NCBI GenBank assembly: GCA_025093555.1
Contig: JAIWNF010000052.1
Location: 124,001-188,000, forward strand
Direction: 5' to 3'
DNA: 64,000 bases
Source: Circinella umbellata
Lineage: Eukaryota; Mucoromycota; Mucoromycetes; Mucorales; Lichtheimiaceae
Below the pieces are notes generated by a model that was given only the letters and a program-made list of their open reading frames with translations, was not told the origin of the DNA and made no database searches. Below are positions 12,926-23,130 of the stretch, one piece after another. The first letter of the stretch is position 1. Each line of letters begins with the position of its first letter. The position numbers and the translations under genes were made by a program.

Positions 12926-13900
12926 ATGCGTTTAAACATTGGTATCTCTGTCGCTCTTTTGGCTCTTCTTTCGAACATTCAAGCTTCACCTCTCCCACTT
13001 GCTCGTCGTGGTGAAGATGATGGTAAAAAGGTCGAAACTACGTTTATTGGCAGCAAGGTCATCAAACTTGCCGTTGATTCCGATGACAACTTGGTGTTTG
13101 TAGTCCCCGGAAAAAAACACCATGGCGAAGATTTTTCTAAAGAAGACAATACTATTATTCTTGTTAAACCTGAGGAAAAGCACGAGGATGATGATCACAA
13201 GATAAATAAGCGTGGTGATGATGGCTATAAATGGGATCACAATGGTTATTATGGAGATAAATATGAGGATTATGAAAAGAAGGAAGACCATGATGAAAAG
13301 AATGAAGACCATTACGGAAAGAAGGAAGACTATGATGGAAAGAAGGAAGACTATGATGGAAAGAAGGAAGACCATGATGGAAAGAAGGAAGACTATTATG
13401 GAAAGAAGGAAGACTATGATGGAAAGAAGGAAGACTATGATGGAAAGAAGGGATACCATGATGAAAATAAGGAAGATTATGATGAAAAGAATGAAGATTA
13501 CTATAAGCATGATAAGCGTGGACTTGATGAAAAGAAAGAATATTATGATGAAAGTCAGGAATACCACGACGAAAAGAAGGAAGACTATGATAAAAAGAAG
13601 GAATACCATAATGAAAATCAGGAATACCATGGTGAAAAGAAGGAAGATCATGACGGAACCTTTATTGGAAGCTATGCAAATTACGGTAACGACCATAAGA
13701 ATGGTGATAAGCACCATGATGATTATACATTTGTTGGAAGCTATGCAGACTATTGCGATGATAATGGTAATCCCAAGCACGGAAAGCGTGGTGACGATAA
13801 CAAGGACAATAAATTCTATGGCTCGTATGCTGATTACAGTTGCTACAACAAAGCGGGAAAAGAATACGGTAATGCTTACAAAGATAAAGATCACAAATAA
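12926..13900 (+). CDS. Secreted, Kex2-site-bearing repetitive acidic/basic protein
   Basis: Single exon, 324 residues; family not recognised by name. Residues 1 to about 21 form a signal peptide (MRLNIGISVALLALLSNIQA). Four dibasic sites occur: RR at 27-28 and KR at 95-96, 197-198 and 287-288. Each is directly followed by Gly and then mostly acidic residues, as expected for Kex2 processing in the Golgi. Residues about 118-243 are tandem seven-residue units of the KKEDYDG type. The C-terminal third has three copies of F-[IVY]-G-S-Y-A-[ND]-Y (near 246, 269 and 298) and a related TFIGS occurs near 39. Cysteines are few and confined to the last copies. Inference: a Kex2-processed repeat protein whose peptides are exported or wall-associated. 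A pheromone-like role is possible but there is no C-terminal CaaX. Long reverse ORFs here are shadows of the repeats. Confidence 0.8.
   Translation: MRLNIGISVALLALLSNIQASPLPLARRGEDDGKKVETTFIGSKVIKLAVDSDDNLVFVVPGKKHHGEDFSKEDNTIILVKPEEKHEDDDHKINKRGDDGYKWDHNGYYGDKYEDYEKKEDHDEKNEDHYGKKEDYDGKKEDYDGKKEDHDGKKEDYYGKKEDYDGKKEDYDGKKGYHDENKEDYDEKNEDYYKHDKRGLDEKKEYYDESQEYHDEKKEDYDKKKEYHNENQEYHGEKKEDHDGTFIGSYANYGNDHKNGDKHHDDYTFVGSYADYCDDNGNPKHGKRGDDNKDNKFYGSYADYSCYNKAGKEYGNAYKDKDHK
13266..13650 (+). repeat. 21-bp coding minisatellite
   Basis: Tandem 21-base units encoding KKEDYDG-type heptapeptides inside the secreted protein. The most regular block, about 13314-13450, has six near-identical copies. The flanking copies have diverged, including KKEYHNE and SQEYHDE types. 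Copy number is likely to vary between strains. Confidence 0.85.
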
Positions 13901-16521
13901 TCCTTTTCAATATTTTTCTCTTTACAACAAGATACATTTTATGTATTAGTATGGTTATCTATTTTTTTTCACTCTCTTTTACCTCAGTAATTCTTTTTTG
14001 TAATACAGCCTTTCCCCCTTTTACCCAGTCAGTCTAACTTCAGTTTTTAGCTTAGTTTTTGAAATATATATATATATATTGAGTTTTCTTCTTAAATAAA
14101 ATCTTTATTTTTCAAATACGTAAATGAATTATTTTCTTCTTTTATTGGAATCTAAATTACACAATATGCCATCGGTGCGTATATAGCCTTTATTTTGAAT
14201 ATATGAATTAATGATCAAATTAGAAATGTCTAAAGGTTTTCGACTTGATAAAATTATTTAATACTTTGTTTTTAAGCTATTGTACATTAGGTATATTAAT
14301 TCAGTTTAAGATTAAAAATCGTATGCTTTTTGTGGCGAATATACTCTACCTACATAAAGAAAAATAAAATCCCTCGAATATTGACAGTTTTAAACTTTAA
14401 AGCTTTGTACTTTATTTTCGGTGCAGTTTCTATAATATCAACAATATAGTTTTGTTGGTAAAACATATACGTATACAAAAAGAACGTATATCTGTCATAG
14501 GAAAAGTATTTATGTATAATATTTATTGCACGGCCATTATATCCCCAGAAATTAAAATCAAAGTTAAAAAATGCTCGGTCTATATTGCCAATCAAAAAGT
14601 TCACGATTAATATATCAATTAATCCTTTTTAAATAAAGAGAAGAGAATAATGATATGCAAAGTTTGGGCGTACAACATGGTATGACTATTTTTTGTAAAA
14701 ACAGCATAGGTAGTAATTAATACTTGACGTATTAATAATTTTTTCTTGAAAAGCAAATGAGAGAGCCAAACTACAATCTTAAGATGCCATTACATGATAT
14801 ATATATGAAGTACATTTTTATTAGAAACCCTTGTCTACAATACTATTCGATAAATATTCTGTAATTCAAATTTATTTTATTTATAGAATTAGAGAAAAAT
14901 ATTATTGCATCTTTCAAAAATCGATTGCCTTGTAGTAAGTACGTATCATTTTTTTAGTAGTACTTTTCAATACCTAGATAACAGTAATGTTTATTAAATC
15001 TGTAAGATAGTTCAGCCAACAGTATTTCTGAAAGGGCTACATATCGCACATAGTACGTGGATATACGTAATCCATCATCATTATTGCCAAAATTAAACAA
15101 GTAGATATGATTATCTTTGACTATTTTTTCTTTGAATGATCTTTTCTTTTTAATTGGGAAAAAGCGTAATAACTTGCAAAGTTATTTATTAGCAGCTTGA
15201 CTAATTCAAATAATCGTTAATTTTACAATACTGCCTATATTATATACAAAAATTACTCATTTGTTTTATCAATACCACCATGCAGATTGTGTTAATTTTC
15301 TTCAGAAACTGCTATGCCAACTCGTAAAAGATAATAGATGTGGTTTTCCGTTAATAATAATCTAATCTTATCTATAACTGAAGGTACTTTAGTCGACATG
15401 AATTTATATTCGTGAACGAACACCAAGATTAGTGTTGGATCTATCAATGATGTGGTATACATTACCAAGTACAAAATTATAAAAATGACTAGTGTTATTA
15501 TTGTCGCCATATTGCGGTGGCCTTATTGATTGCATTCCGAAAAAACAATATGAAGTCCACTGACTTTTTTTATATTCATGCAGATGTTTTTTCTTAACAC
15601 CATAAATGATATTGTAAGCAATTATAGATTACAAGCAATAGTATAATTTTCTTTATAACAACAAAAGTCATCAGCAAAAGAAACGATAGACATAAATATG
15701 TACTTTTAGGTTGAATCGCGATAAAGTAATTGCAGCGGTTTTAAAAAAAACAAGAATGACAAGTATAAATGCAATCTTCTACAGATCCAAAAAATCCGAA
15801 ACTTCGGTAACTTTTCCGATAGGTTAACGGAACTACAGTCCGAATCAAGAGAAGAATTGTTATTATTGCTGGTTTAGAAAATAATTATTTTTAGCTACTG
15901 TTTTATAAAAATACATGTGATAAAAATTCACATTATGTATAACTGGATATCAGAATAGTTTCGATTAAAAGATATGTTTCCATTAGGCTGTGAAGTATAT
16001 AATCTAAATATAACTTAAAGAAAACTGAGAAGTCTGCACCACCTATCTTTACTTTGATATGATTTTTAGTTTACATTCAAACCTGTTTAAACGATATAAG
16101 CGAACACTACAGTGTTTCTTATTTTACAAATTTTTAAACCGAACGAAAATCAGGAGAAGGTAAAAAACACGCGATCAGAAAATGCACTTAAATTGGACCG
16201 AGAAAAAGTATTCATGTTACAGATTGTCAGGCTTATCAGCTTTCTGTGACACAAATAAAAGCTTTCAAATATTTCTGTCATACATTTGTACACGATTAAT
16301 CTCTTCAGCCTTATTGATGGCATAATTTTAGCCCAAAAACATAAGCCAGTATAAAAAAAAACATTTTAAAACATAATATATATGATAGAAATAATTGATT
16401 GAGATATATATAAAAACTTTTACTTTAGTAATAAGATTGTATTTGAGATGTTTTGTATACAATAAAGTATTTCAGAAGGTCAGGCGTACAGCTGCGCGGA
16501 AAATCATTTCGACATTTTGTT
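13901..16521. other. AT-rich gap, no gene recognised
   Basis: About 2.6 kb between the secreted-protein gene and the 3' end of the CNNM-type gene. It holds a TA repeat near 14066-14080 and TACGTA palindromes at 14117, 14468, 14940 and 15064. Only short chance ORFs occur on either strand. I see no tRNA, transposon end or conserved exon. Confidence 0.55.
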
Positions 16522-18643
16522 TTAGTTGTTCTTGTTATTGTCCCGCAAAAGTGGCTGGCTTTCTTCCGCGGCATGGTTGGAAGGTGAAGTAGACAATCTA
16601 GCTTCGGCCACAGCACCGTATGTTTTTTGAAAGGGTTCAATCACCTTATGTGATTGGACGTTAGTGATAGAGCCGTTAGAAGTTTGGCGGATCAAGTCTT
16701 CTCCACTATGCTGTCTTTCTCTAGCGGGATAGGGATGCGAATGTCGTTTACGTGCAGCCCATCTATTTTGTAAACGAGCACTAGGGCCTCTCTTGCTATT
16801 ATGAACTTGTCGGCGAACGACTCGAATCTTGTTACGAACTAATAACAGAACAGTTTGGTTTCAATGGTTAGTTGGTTGCTATTTCACCATTATTTATCAT
16901 TATTATTTTTTCTTACCATCCACATAGACATCAGTTTCATCAATAATTTCCTACAAAAAGTAAAAGCAGAAAAATAAACATCTTCAGTTATTCTTTTTTT
17001 TCCCTTTTAATCTAAGAAAACTGGTAACTTCGTTATTTTACCTCGCCAATTAGTTCTTCAATCACATCTTCAAGTGTAATGACACCAATACCACCATCCT
17101 CTTCACCAGGGTTATTTGAAACCAATGCCATGTGACCTATAAAAAACCATTTTTAGTGTTACACAAGATGTTCTAGTTTATTGAGAAAATATTTTTTGTG
17201 CAAATATGTTACACAAAAATAAACTTACTTTTTCCTTCTTGGAAGAAATTGAGGATATCAAGACAGCTGGTGTCGGGGCCTGTTTCGGGCAATGTACTGA
17301 TCTGCAGTGTTTTGACAGGAAGTGCATCTTCTGGGTCGTAAGTAATAAGACGCTTGGTCAACAACATACCAATAAAGTTTGATCTGCTTCCAGCTGAATA
17401 AACAGGTATACGCGAGTAACCAGCTGTCAAGATTTTGTCTACTAGTTCTTCGTCGAGGATATCATCTATTGACAGAGTAAATACGTCACTAATAGGGGTC
17501 ATGACCTGTGATACAGGTTTGGATCTTAAATCCAATACGGCACCAATGATAGTTACTTCATCGGATGTTAATGCTTCAACATCAGATGGATTGACTGCTT
17601 GATGCAATGAAACTAAAGTTTTTAAGCCAGCCTTTTTGTAAACAGTACCATGGGATTCACCCAAAAAGTAGTCCAACAAAAGAGCAGTTGGGTAAGCGAT
17701 AGGATACAGAAGATACATTAAAACAAGAACCATCCAAGATGCCTTTGCACCGATAGCAAGGCCATGGCGTACACATATCGCTAATTATAATACATAAGAA
17801 AAGCTACTGATCAGTTTTGATGTACATGGTGCATATGCACTTCAAATAGTAAATAAAAGAACAGACATATTGATTTTAGACTTACATTGAGGAATGACCC
17901 TGAAAATAAAGGAGAAGCATATTGAAATTAAATTAATTATGTTTTTTTATTATTATGGCAACAGCCCCCCTCCCTTTTTTTATTATAAACCTCCTAATGA
18001 GATATCAATTAGCCCCCATTTTTCAACAGTAATAAACTTACTCGCCAAAAATAACAATAAGAGCAGTTGATATGACAACGGCTTGCCAGCCACCACCAAA
18101 CACTCCATCAAGAATGATAGGCAAAGTTTCGTTGATAACTACGTTCGATAAGAGTAGCGTCACTAAAACCCAATGTTTGCCACGGTCTAAAAGCTTCAGC
18201 ACCTGCTTTGCATTCTTTTGTTCAGTCGGGGTTCCAGATTCAATGAGTACATGAAGATTCGTTTCGTCCAATCCCATAAGACCCAGAGTCAAACCTGTTG
18301 TCATTCAGTCATGACAAAAATTAGTCCATTTCACTTCTTTTCAATCCAATCCTATTCTACTTTTTTTTTCTCTCTCTCTCTCTTTTCCCTTTCGAACATG
18401 TTGACTTTATATATATAGCATGAAGAAAATTCAAAGAAATTTACCAGCAAAAGCGCCACCGAGTAAAACCAGGAATAGAACAACTGCGACCTTTTCCCAG
18501 AATTCTGGGGAGCCAATGTCAATACGAGGCTCTTCAGCTACCTCGAGCATCGTAGTAGGATAAGCATAAATGAATGAAGTCAATGAACTTAAAGCAACTA
18601 GTAATGCACGTAATGCAGATATCCGCACTGCCAAGAGTGCCAT
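16522..18643 (-). CDS. CNNM/Mam3-type membrane protein (DUF21 + CBS pair)
   Basis: Seven exons: 18643-18445, 18294-18042, 17899-17886 (14 bases), 17780-17229, 17136-17042, 16950-16917, 16838-16522, giving 487 residues. Family knowledge: Mam3/CNNM (HlyC/CorC-like) proteins sit in vacuolar, Golgi or plasma membranes and act in Mg2+ or other divalent metal balance. Seen here: a signal-like hydrophobic N-terminus, then the DUF21 block beginning [18 protein letters not shown] and continuing through VFGEVIPQSI, with four membrane spans. The CBS pair follows ([20 protein letters not shown] and the second repeat), ending in [22 protein letters not shown], the family signature. The basic, Ser-rich tail is disordered. 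The micro-exon is needed to complete EVIPQS. The start lies 134 bases downstream of a chitin synthase stop on the same strand. Confidence 0.92.
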
Positions 18644-18777
18644 AGTGGTAAAACGGAAGTGAAAAAGAATTTGCCTGTTAAAATCTCCTTTTATAGTTTT
18701 TTTTTTTTCGGTTGCGGGATTTTATCTCAAAAAGTTTAGGTTTTTTTTTTTATTATTATTCTCTAATCTACTATTAA

Positions 18778-21700
18778 TTAAGAACCCGTAAATATAGAGA
18801 ATGCTCTATAACATAAACTTCCAATAAAACGGACAGCAGCCAAGGCAGCCACCGACCATAGTACAAATGCCAAATACCCGTTTGTTCTTGTTTGGAAATC
18901 ACCTAAGTTATAATTATCGATTTGTTGTTGTTTCAGCATTTACACTCTTTTCTTCTTTTTGCTTCGATATTTTTATACGCTTCTATTTATTGTACAAATA
19001 TAAAGTGATATATAACTTACCTAGCCAATTCATATTAAGTGCAGTAGTAATGATAGCAACCAAAATTAGATTACTGAGAATCCACGTTGTAACTAGTCGG
19101 GTACGAAAAGCTCGATAATAATCTTCTTGCTTTGTCTTCGGATCGATTTTATTAGGTGGATCCCGCTCGCGTTTACGCAACTTTACACATGCCTCCTCAT
19201 AAAGAAGTCCGACATCTTTTTGCTCTGGTATGTCTACATCCGCTTGTTGATTATCTCCTTCAACAATTCCAAGATCCGTAGCAACAACGTGAATATCTTT
19301 GGTTCCCCAACTGTTATGAAATAAATTGTTAGTTACCAAATGATTAATAAAAGAGGAGTATGTGGAATAACTTCCTCGGGATAAAAATTATTGTTGTTAT
19401 TATTGTTGTTGCTTCTGTACCTGACGTCATGAGTGTTACAGAATGCATAAGTGTTCAAAATATTGATATAACTAGGGGTCATCAACAAATATTGAATGGA
19501 ACTTGTGATCATGTGCCAAGGATCCAAGAACAGTAAACTTGCCACGAAATACAGTGCATATGTTGCTCCAAAAGATATCAAGATATCTCGAAATGATCCG
19601 TCGGCCAATAAATTGTTAGTGGTCCGCGCTGCATTGGTGATCCCATCATAAGCCAACCAAACTGAAGCAAATATGATGTAAATCATAAGACCAGCAAAAA
19701 ATAACATAATCAATGTATAAGTTCCTTTGGATCTGAAGAGTAAATAGGGTGTAGTTCAAGAAAAAATCATGAGTTTTTCTTTTTCTTCCTTTTTCTAGTC
19801 ATTTTTTTTTCTATCTGGAGATATATTATATATTATACTTTACCCTTGTGGTCGGTTTCCCATGGAAAATAAAAACAAGATAATTAATAAGATAATATAA
19901 ACATAGGCTAATCCAACGTGAACATTTTCTGCTGTTTTAGAATCAAAAGGTGGATTGGTCATAGTGGAAAGTGCACTGGTAAGAATATAAAAACACAAAA
20001 AGAAGTTTCCAAGTGCAAACCATGAAAAAATCCATGATAATGATAGATATCCAAACTCAATGCATAGCAAAGTTTTTCGTAACATGGAATGATCCGTTGC
20101 CAAAATTCTACACCAGTGGAATAGTGCATAAACACCTGCGAAAAAGGATCCGTTAAGCCATCGTCGTCGTTGAGTAACAAACTCAGGGACTGCACTTGGT
20201 ACATCCGTCTCCCCGTATGCATTTGATACATAATGAAGAACCCATTTTGCGTTTTTCTTCGCAACGAGCTATATGTTAGATATATGCTAAGGTTATTTTT
20301 TTCTCAGGCCAAAATCTAGCTGAGTTGCATCGTTGCTCTTGTACGACAAAAGAAGCAAGATCCGTAAAAATAAGTGAAGCCGAAGTATTTTATTTACCTC
20401 AAAACAAAGAATACGATCTTCAGCAAGATACATGTTTGCCTCGAATATACCACCTTCTGAATGTAATTGCTCACCCATAAAGTATTTTTGTAAAGGACCC
20501 ATTCCATTAACATCATTTTGTAATGCTGAATATCGGTATGCAGAAAATGCTCCTGGTAATACTTGAATATATCCCAACACAGATTCTAATGGCTTGTCCA
20601 AAATATTGGAGATCTTGTACTCAAAGTTTTGACTGGCCACTAGCGGATTGATCAACGATACCCCAGCTGGTCCTGTCATGGCTCTTACTTCGCCACATGC
20701 GCCACCAACATGTAAGTTAATATCAAATGTTTTCCATAATCTATATATAGAATGGGGTCCTGGTTTCGTGCCTACATCCAATAACATGCATACATTAGGA
20801 TTTAGTTTTGGACAAAATGCTTGAAAGAACCATCGATGAGAATTGATCTTGCGTTGGTTTTTCTCTTTGAGACAGAATAAAATTTGTGCAGGCACAATAT
20901 TATCAACGGCTCCCTTGAATTTCATATCAGGATTCAATGAAATCTGAGTGGTATATTCATAAAGATGAGCATGAACTTGTCGAGCATTAACAAAATTTTT
21001 AGCAACACCTTCTTGATAAACACCTAGTGCGGATAAAAAGTCCAATACGCGCGGATGTACCTTATCGCGTCCGTCTGCCATAATGCATATTACTACTTGA
21101 GTCCAGCTATCGGCGCCCCATGTTTTTGACCTTTTTCGTCCACATAAATTAGTTATATTTTTCATGATTCCATGCAATGTACGTGCTAACAATATTTCAT
21201 TTTCCTAAAATTAAAGTTTTAGTGAAAAGAAAAAAAGCCATCATAATGGTGTAACAAAAAAGATCAGTCAATCAGTTGGGCTATTTTTCTCATAGTATAA
21301 AAACAGAGTGAGAGAGAGTGTAAGATAAGTATACTTTACGTTGTAAAGTGTGATACATATAAACAACTCAGTACGTCGTTCAATTAGTTCTTGGCGAAGT
21401 TTATAGTTTTGATGTGGATAGTCGGCCGGATCAGCAGTAACGGCGGTATATCGCATATACTGAAACTCTTTCTCGTTCCTGCGTGGTATAGCTTGTAAAT
21501 ATTGATCCGGGACGGGGCAGTCTAATACTAGATTTCCTTCTACGAGAGGTACACGTCTTATTGTTCGACGCCTTGGTTGACGTGCTGGAGCAAGGTGAGG
21601 TACGGGCGTTGGCATCATGTAAGGTCGCCATGGCGATGGGAATTGCATTGGGGTCATTACAACCGGAGGCGGTCCTGGTGGTGGAAGTTGAGATTGTAGT

Positions 21701-21810
21701 TGTAGTTGTTGCTGGCTGTAGTGATTATGATTATTGTTATGATGCTCCATACTACTACTACCATTACTAAAATTCGCATGAACAGGTGGTGTAGGCGGTG
21801 GTTGAATCAT
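18778..21810 (-). CDS. Chitin synthase, division 1 (class I-III type)
   Basis: Six exons: 21810-21340, 21204-20398, 20268-19844, 19732-19421, 19310-19021, 18902-18778, giving 809 residues. It makes chitin from UDP-GlcNAc at the plasma membrane. Residues 1 to about 100 are Pro/Gln/His-rich. The Chitin_synth_1N-type block follows ([17 protein letters not shown], then [17 protein letters not shown]). The core carries [28 protein letters not shown], the block [25 protein letters not shown] and [13 protein letters not shown]. Several membrane spans and a conserved [14 protein letters not shown] block follow near residue 640, and the last exon adds a final span. This is the division 1 order, distinct from the class IV enzyme at 3.8 kb. 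The exact class (I, II or III) cannot be set without a tree. It is flanked head-to-tail by the CNNM gene and a CBS-domain gene. Confidence 0.94.
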
Positions 21811-22041
21811 ATCATATGACTTTAAGCAAAGTTATTGAGGTATAGAAGTAAACAGGTTATATCCAAAAATTAAATAAGAGAGGGAAAAAGTAAAATAAAA
21901 AAAAAGAGGGAAGAAACACACAAAAAAAGGAGACAACAAACAAACAGTGCTTTAATAATATAGCTAGGACAAATTATAGCAAAAGCAGCAGGTGACAATG
22001 AAAAAAAATTAACAATAACAATAACAAGTATCCTTTTTTAT

Positions 22042-23130
22042 TTAAGAAGAAATAGTTGTATCAAGAAAAGTGCCCAAAAAGTCACTGAGTGTTATAACGC
22101 CTTTCACATGGCCTTGTTCATCTATCCACCATAAACGATGGGCTTTGCGCAGCGTAAATGCTGTCATCAACTGTGATAAAGTAAAGCGATCATGGCAAGT
22201 CAGTGGTGGATACAGATCTCCTTGGCTTTCCTTCAAATACATGACCACTGGTTTTTGTAACGAATCAAATCGATGTCGATTTATTCCTCGTAAATTTTCT
22301 GGACTTAATTCTCCAACCATATCATCATCATCATCCACAATAGCTAATGCACCAACTCGGGCTTGAGCAAGTTGTAAAAATGCATCCATAGCGGTACACC
22401 GGTAGTTCAATGCAGCTAAAGGTTTTTCTGATCGTCGTGCTTTAACATGTTCCACAATTGTAGGGGTTGTCAAGTCCAAAATAGGTCCCAATTCATGATT
22501 GTGAGATTGGAGATATTTAACGACATCCATTTGAGATAATAATATAGGTGTTGTGTCTTGAAGAACTAAGACACGATGTGCTGTGTGTGTGCTAAATAAT
22601 TCCATTACGTATTCAAGAGAATCAGTGAGTCGTACACTAACGAGTTGAGAACTTTCAGCAGTTCTCCCCGCGGCTTCTGCAAGGGGCTTGAGTAAAACAC
22701 TACTATCAGTATTGTCCTAATTATATAAAGAAAAAGCATAGTGTGAATATTTTTCATTGCATCTATTGTTTTTTGGACATGCTGAGTTTTGTCCACATGT
22801 TTTTGTTTTTTTCGCAAAATTTTTCTCACGGTGACAGCCATTTACATTGAGTAGCTTAAGCAAGTCCAATACACTGATAATGGTCAAGTATTTCTTGGTA
22901 TGTTGATCTGGTTCCAACTGGTATACTGGTACTGATAAAATATCTTCTGCTAAAAGAACATCAAAGGCTTTCTCCACTGTTGCCGTTGAAGGCAAATCAA
23001 CAAGTTTTCTGTTGGATGCTGGTTTAACTTCACTCAAGACATTTGCTACAGTCTTGGATTTAATAAATTCTCTTTGGATGCTGCTTCTGCGTGGAAGACC
23101 ATTCATTGAATTAGTTAAAGATGTTGTCAT
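22042..23130 (-). CDS. CBS-domain regulatory protein (four CBS motifs)
   Basis: Two exons, 23130-22846 and 22716-22042, giving 319 residues. No membrane segment, so soluble. The protein is made of consecutive CBS motifs: residues about 20-95 (KTVANVLSEVKP, then VEKAFDVLLAEDILSVPVYQ), about 110-165 (SLEYVMELFSTHTAHRVLVLQ), about 175-240 (TAMDAFLQLAQARVGALAIVDDDD) and about 250-315 (TLSQLMTAFTLRKAHRLWWIDEQGHVKGVITLSDFLGTFL). This layout is like the AMPK gamma subunit Snf4 or the fungal Sds23 family. CBS pairs bind adenosine nucleotides. The N-terminal SSIQREFIKSKTV is unlike Snf4, so I do not give a symbol. It lies 231 bases upstream of the chitin synthase on the same strand. Confidence 0.8.

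Noticed and set aside
12986..13894. 302-codon minus-strand ORF
   Set aside because: A mirror of the heptapeptide repeat: it is Ile/Phe/Val-rich with no start context and disappears outside the repeat. The plus-strand frame has the signal peptide and dibasic sites.
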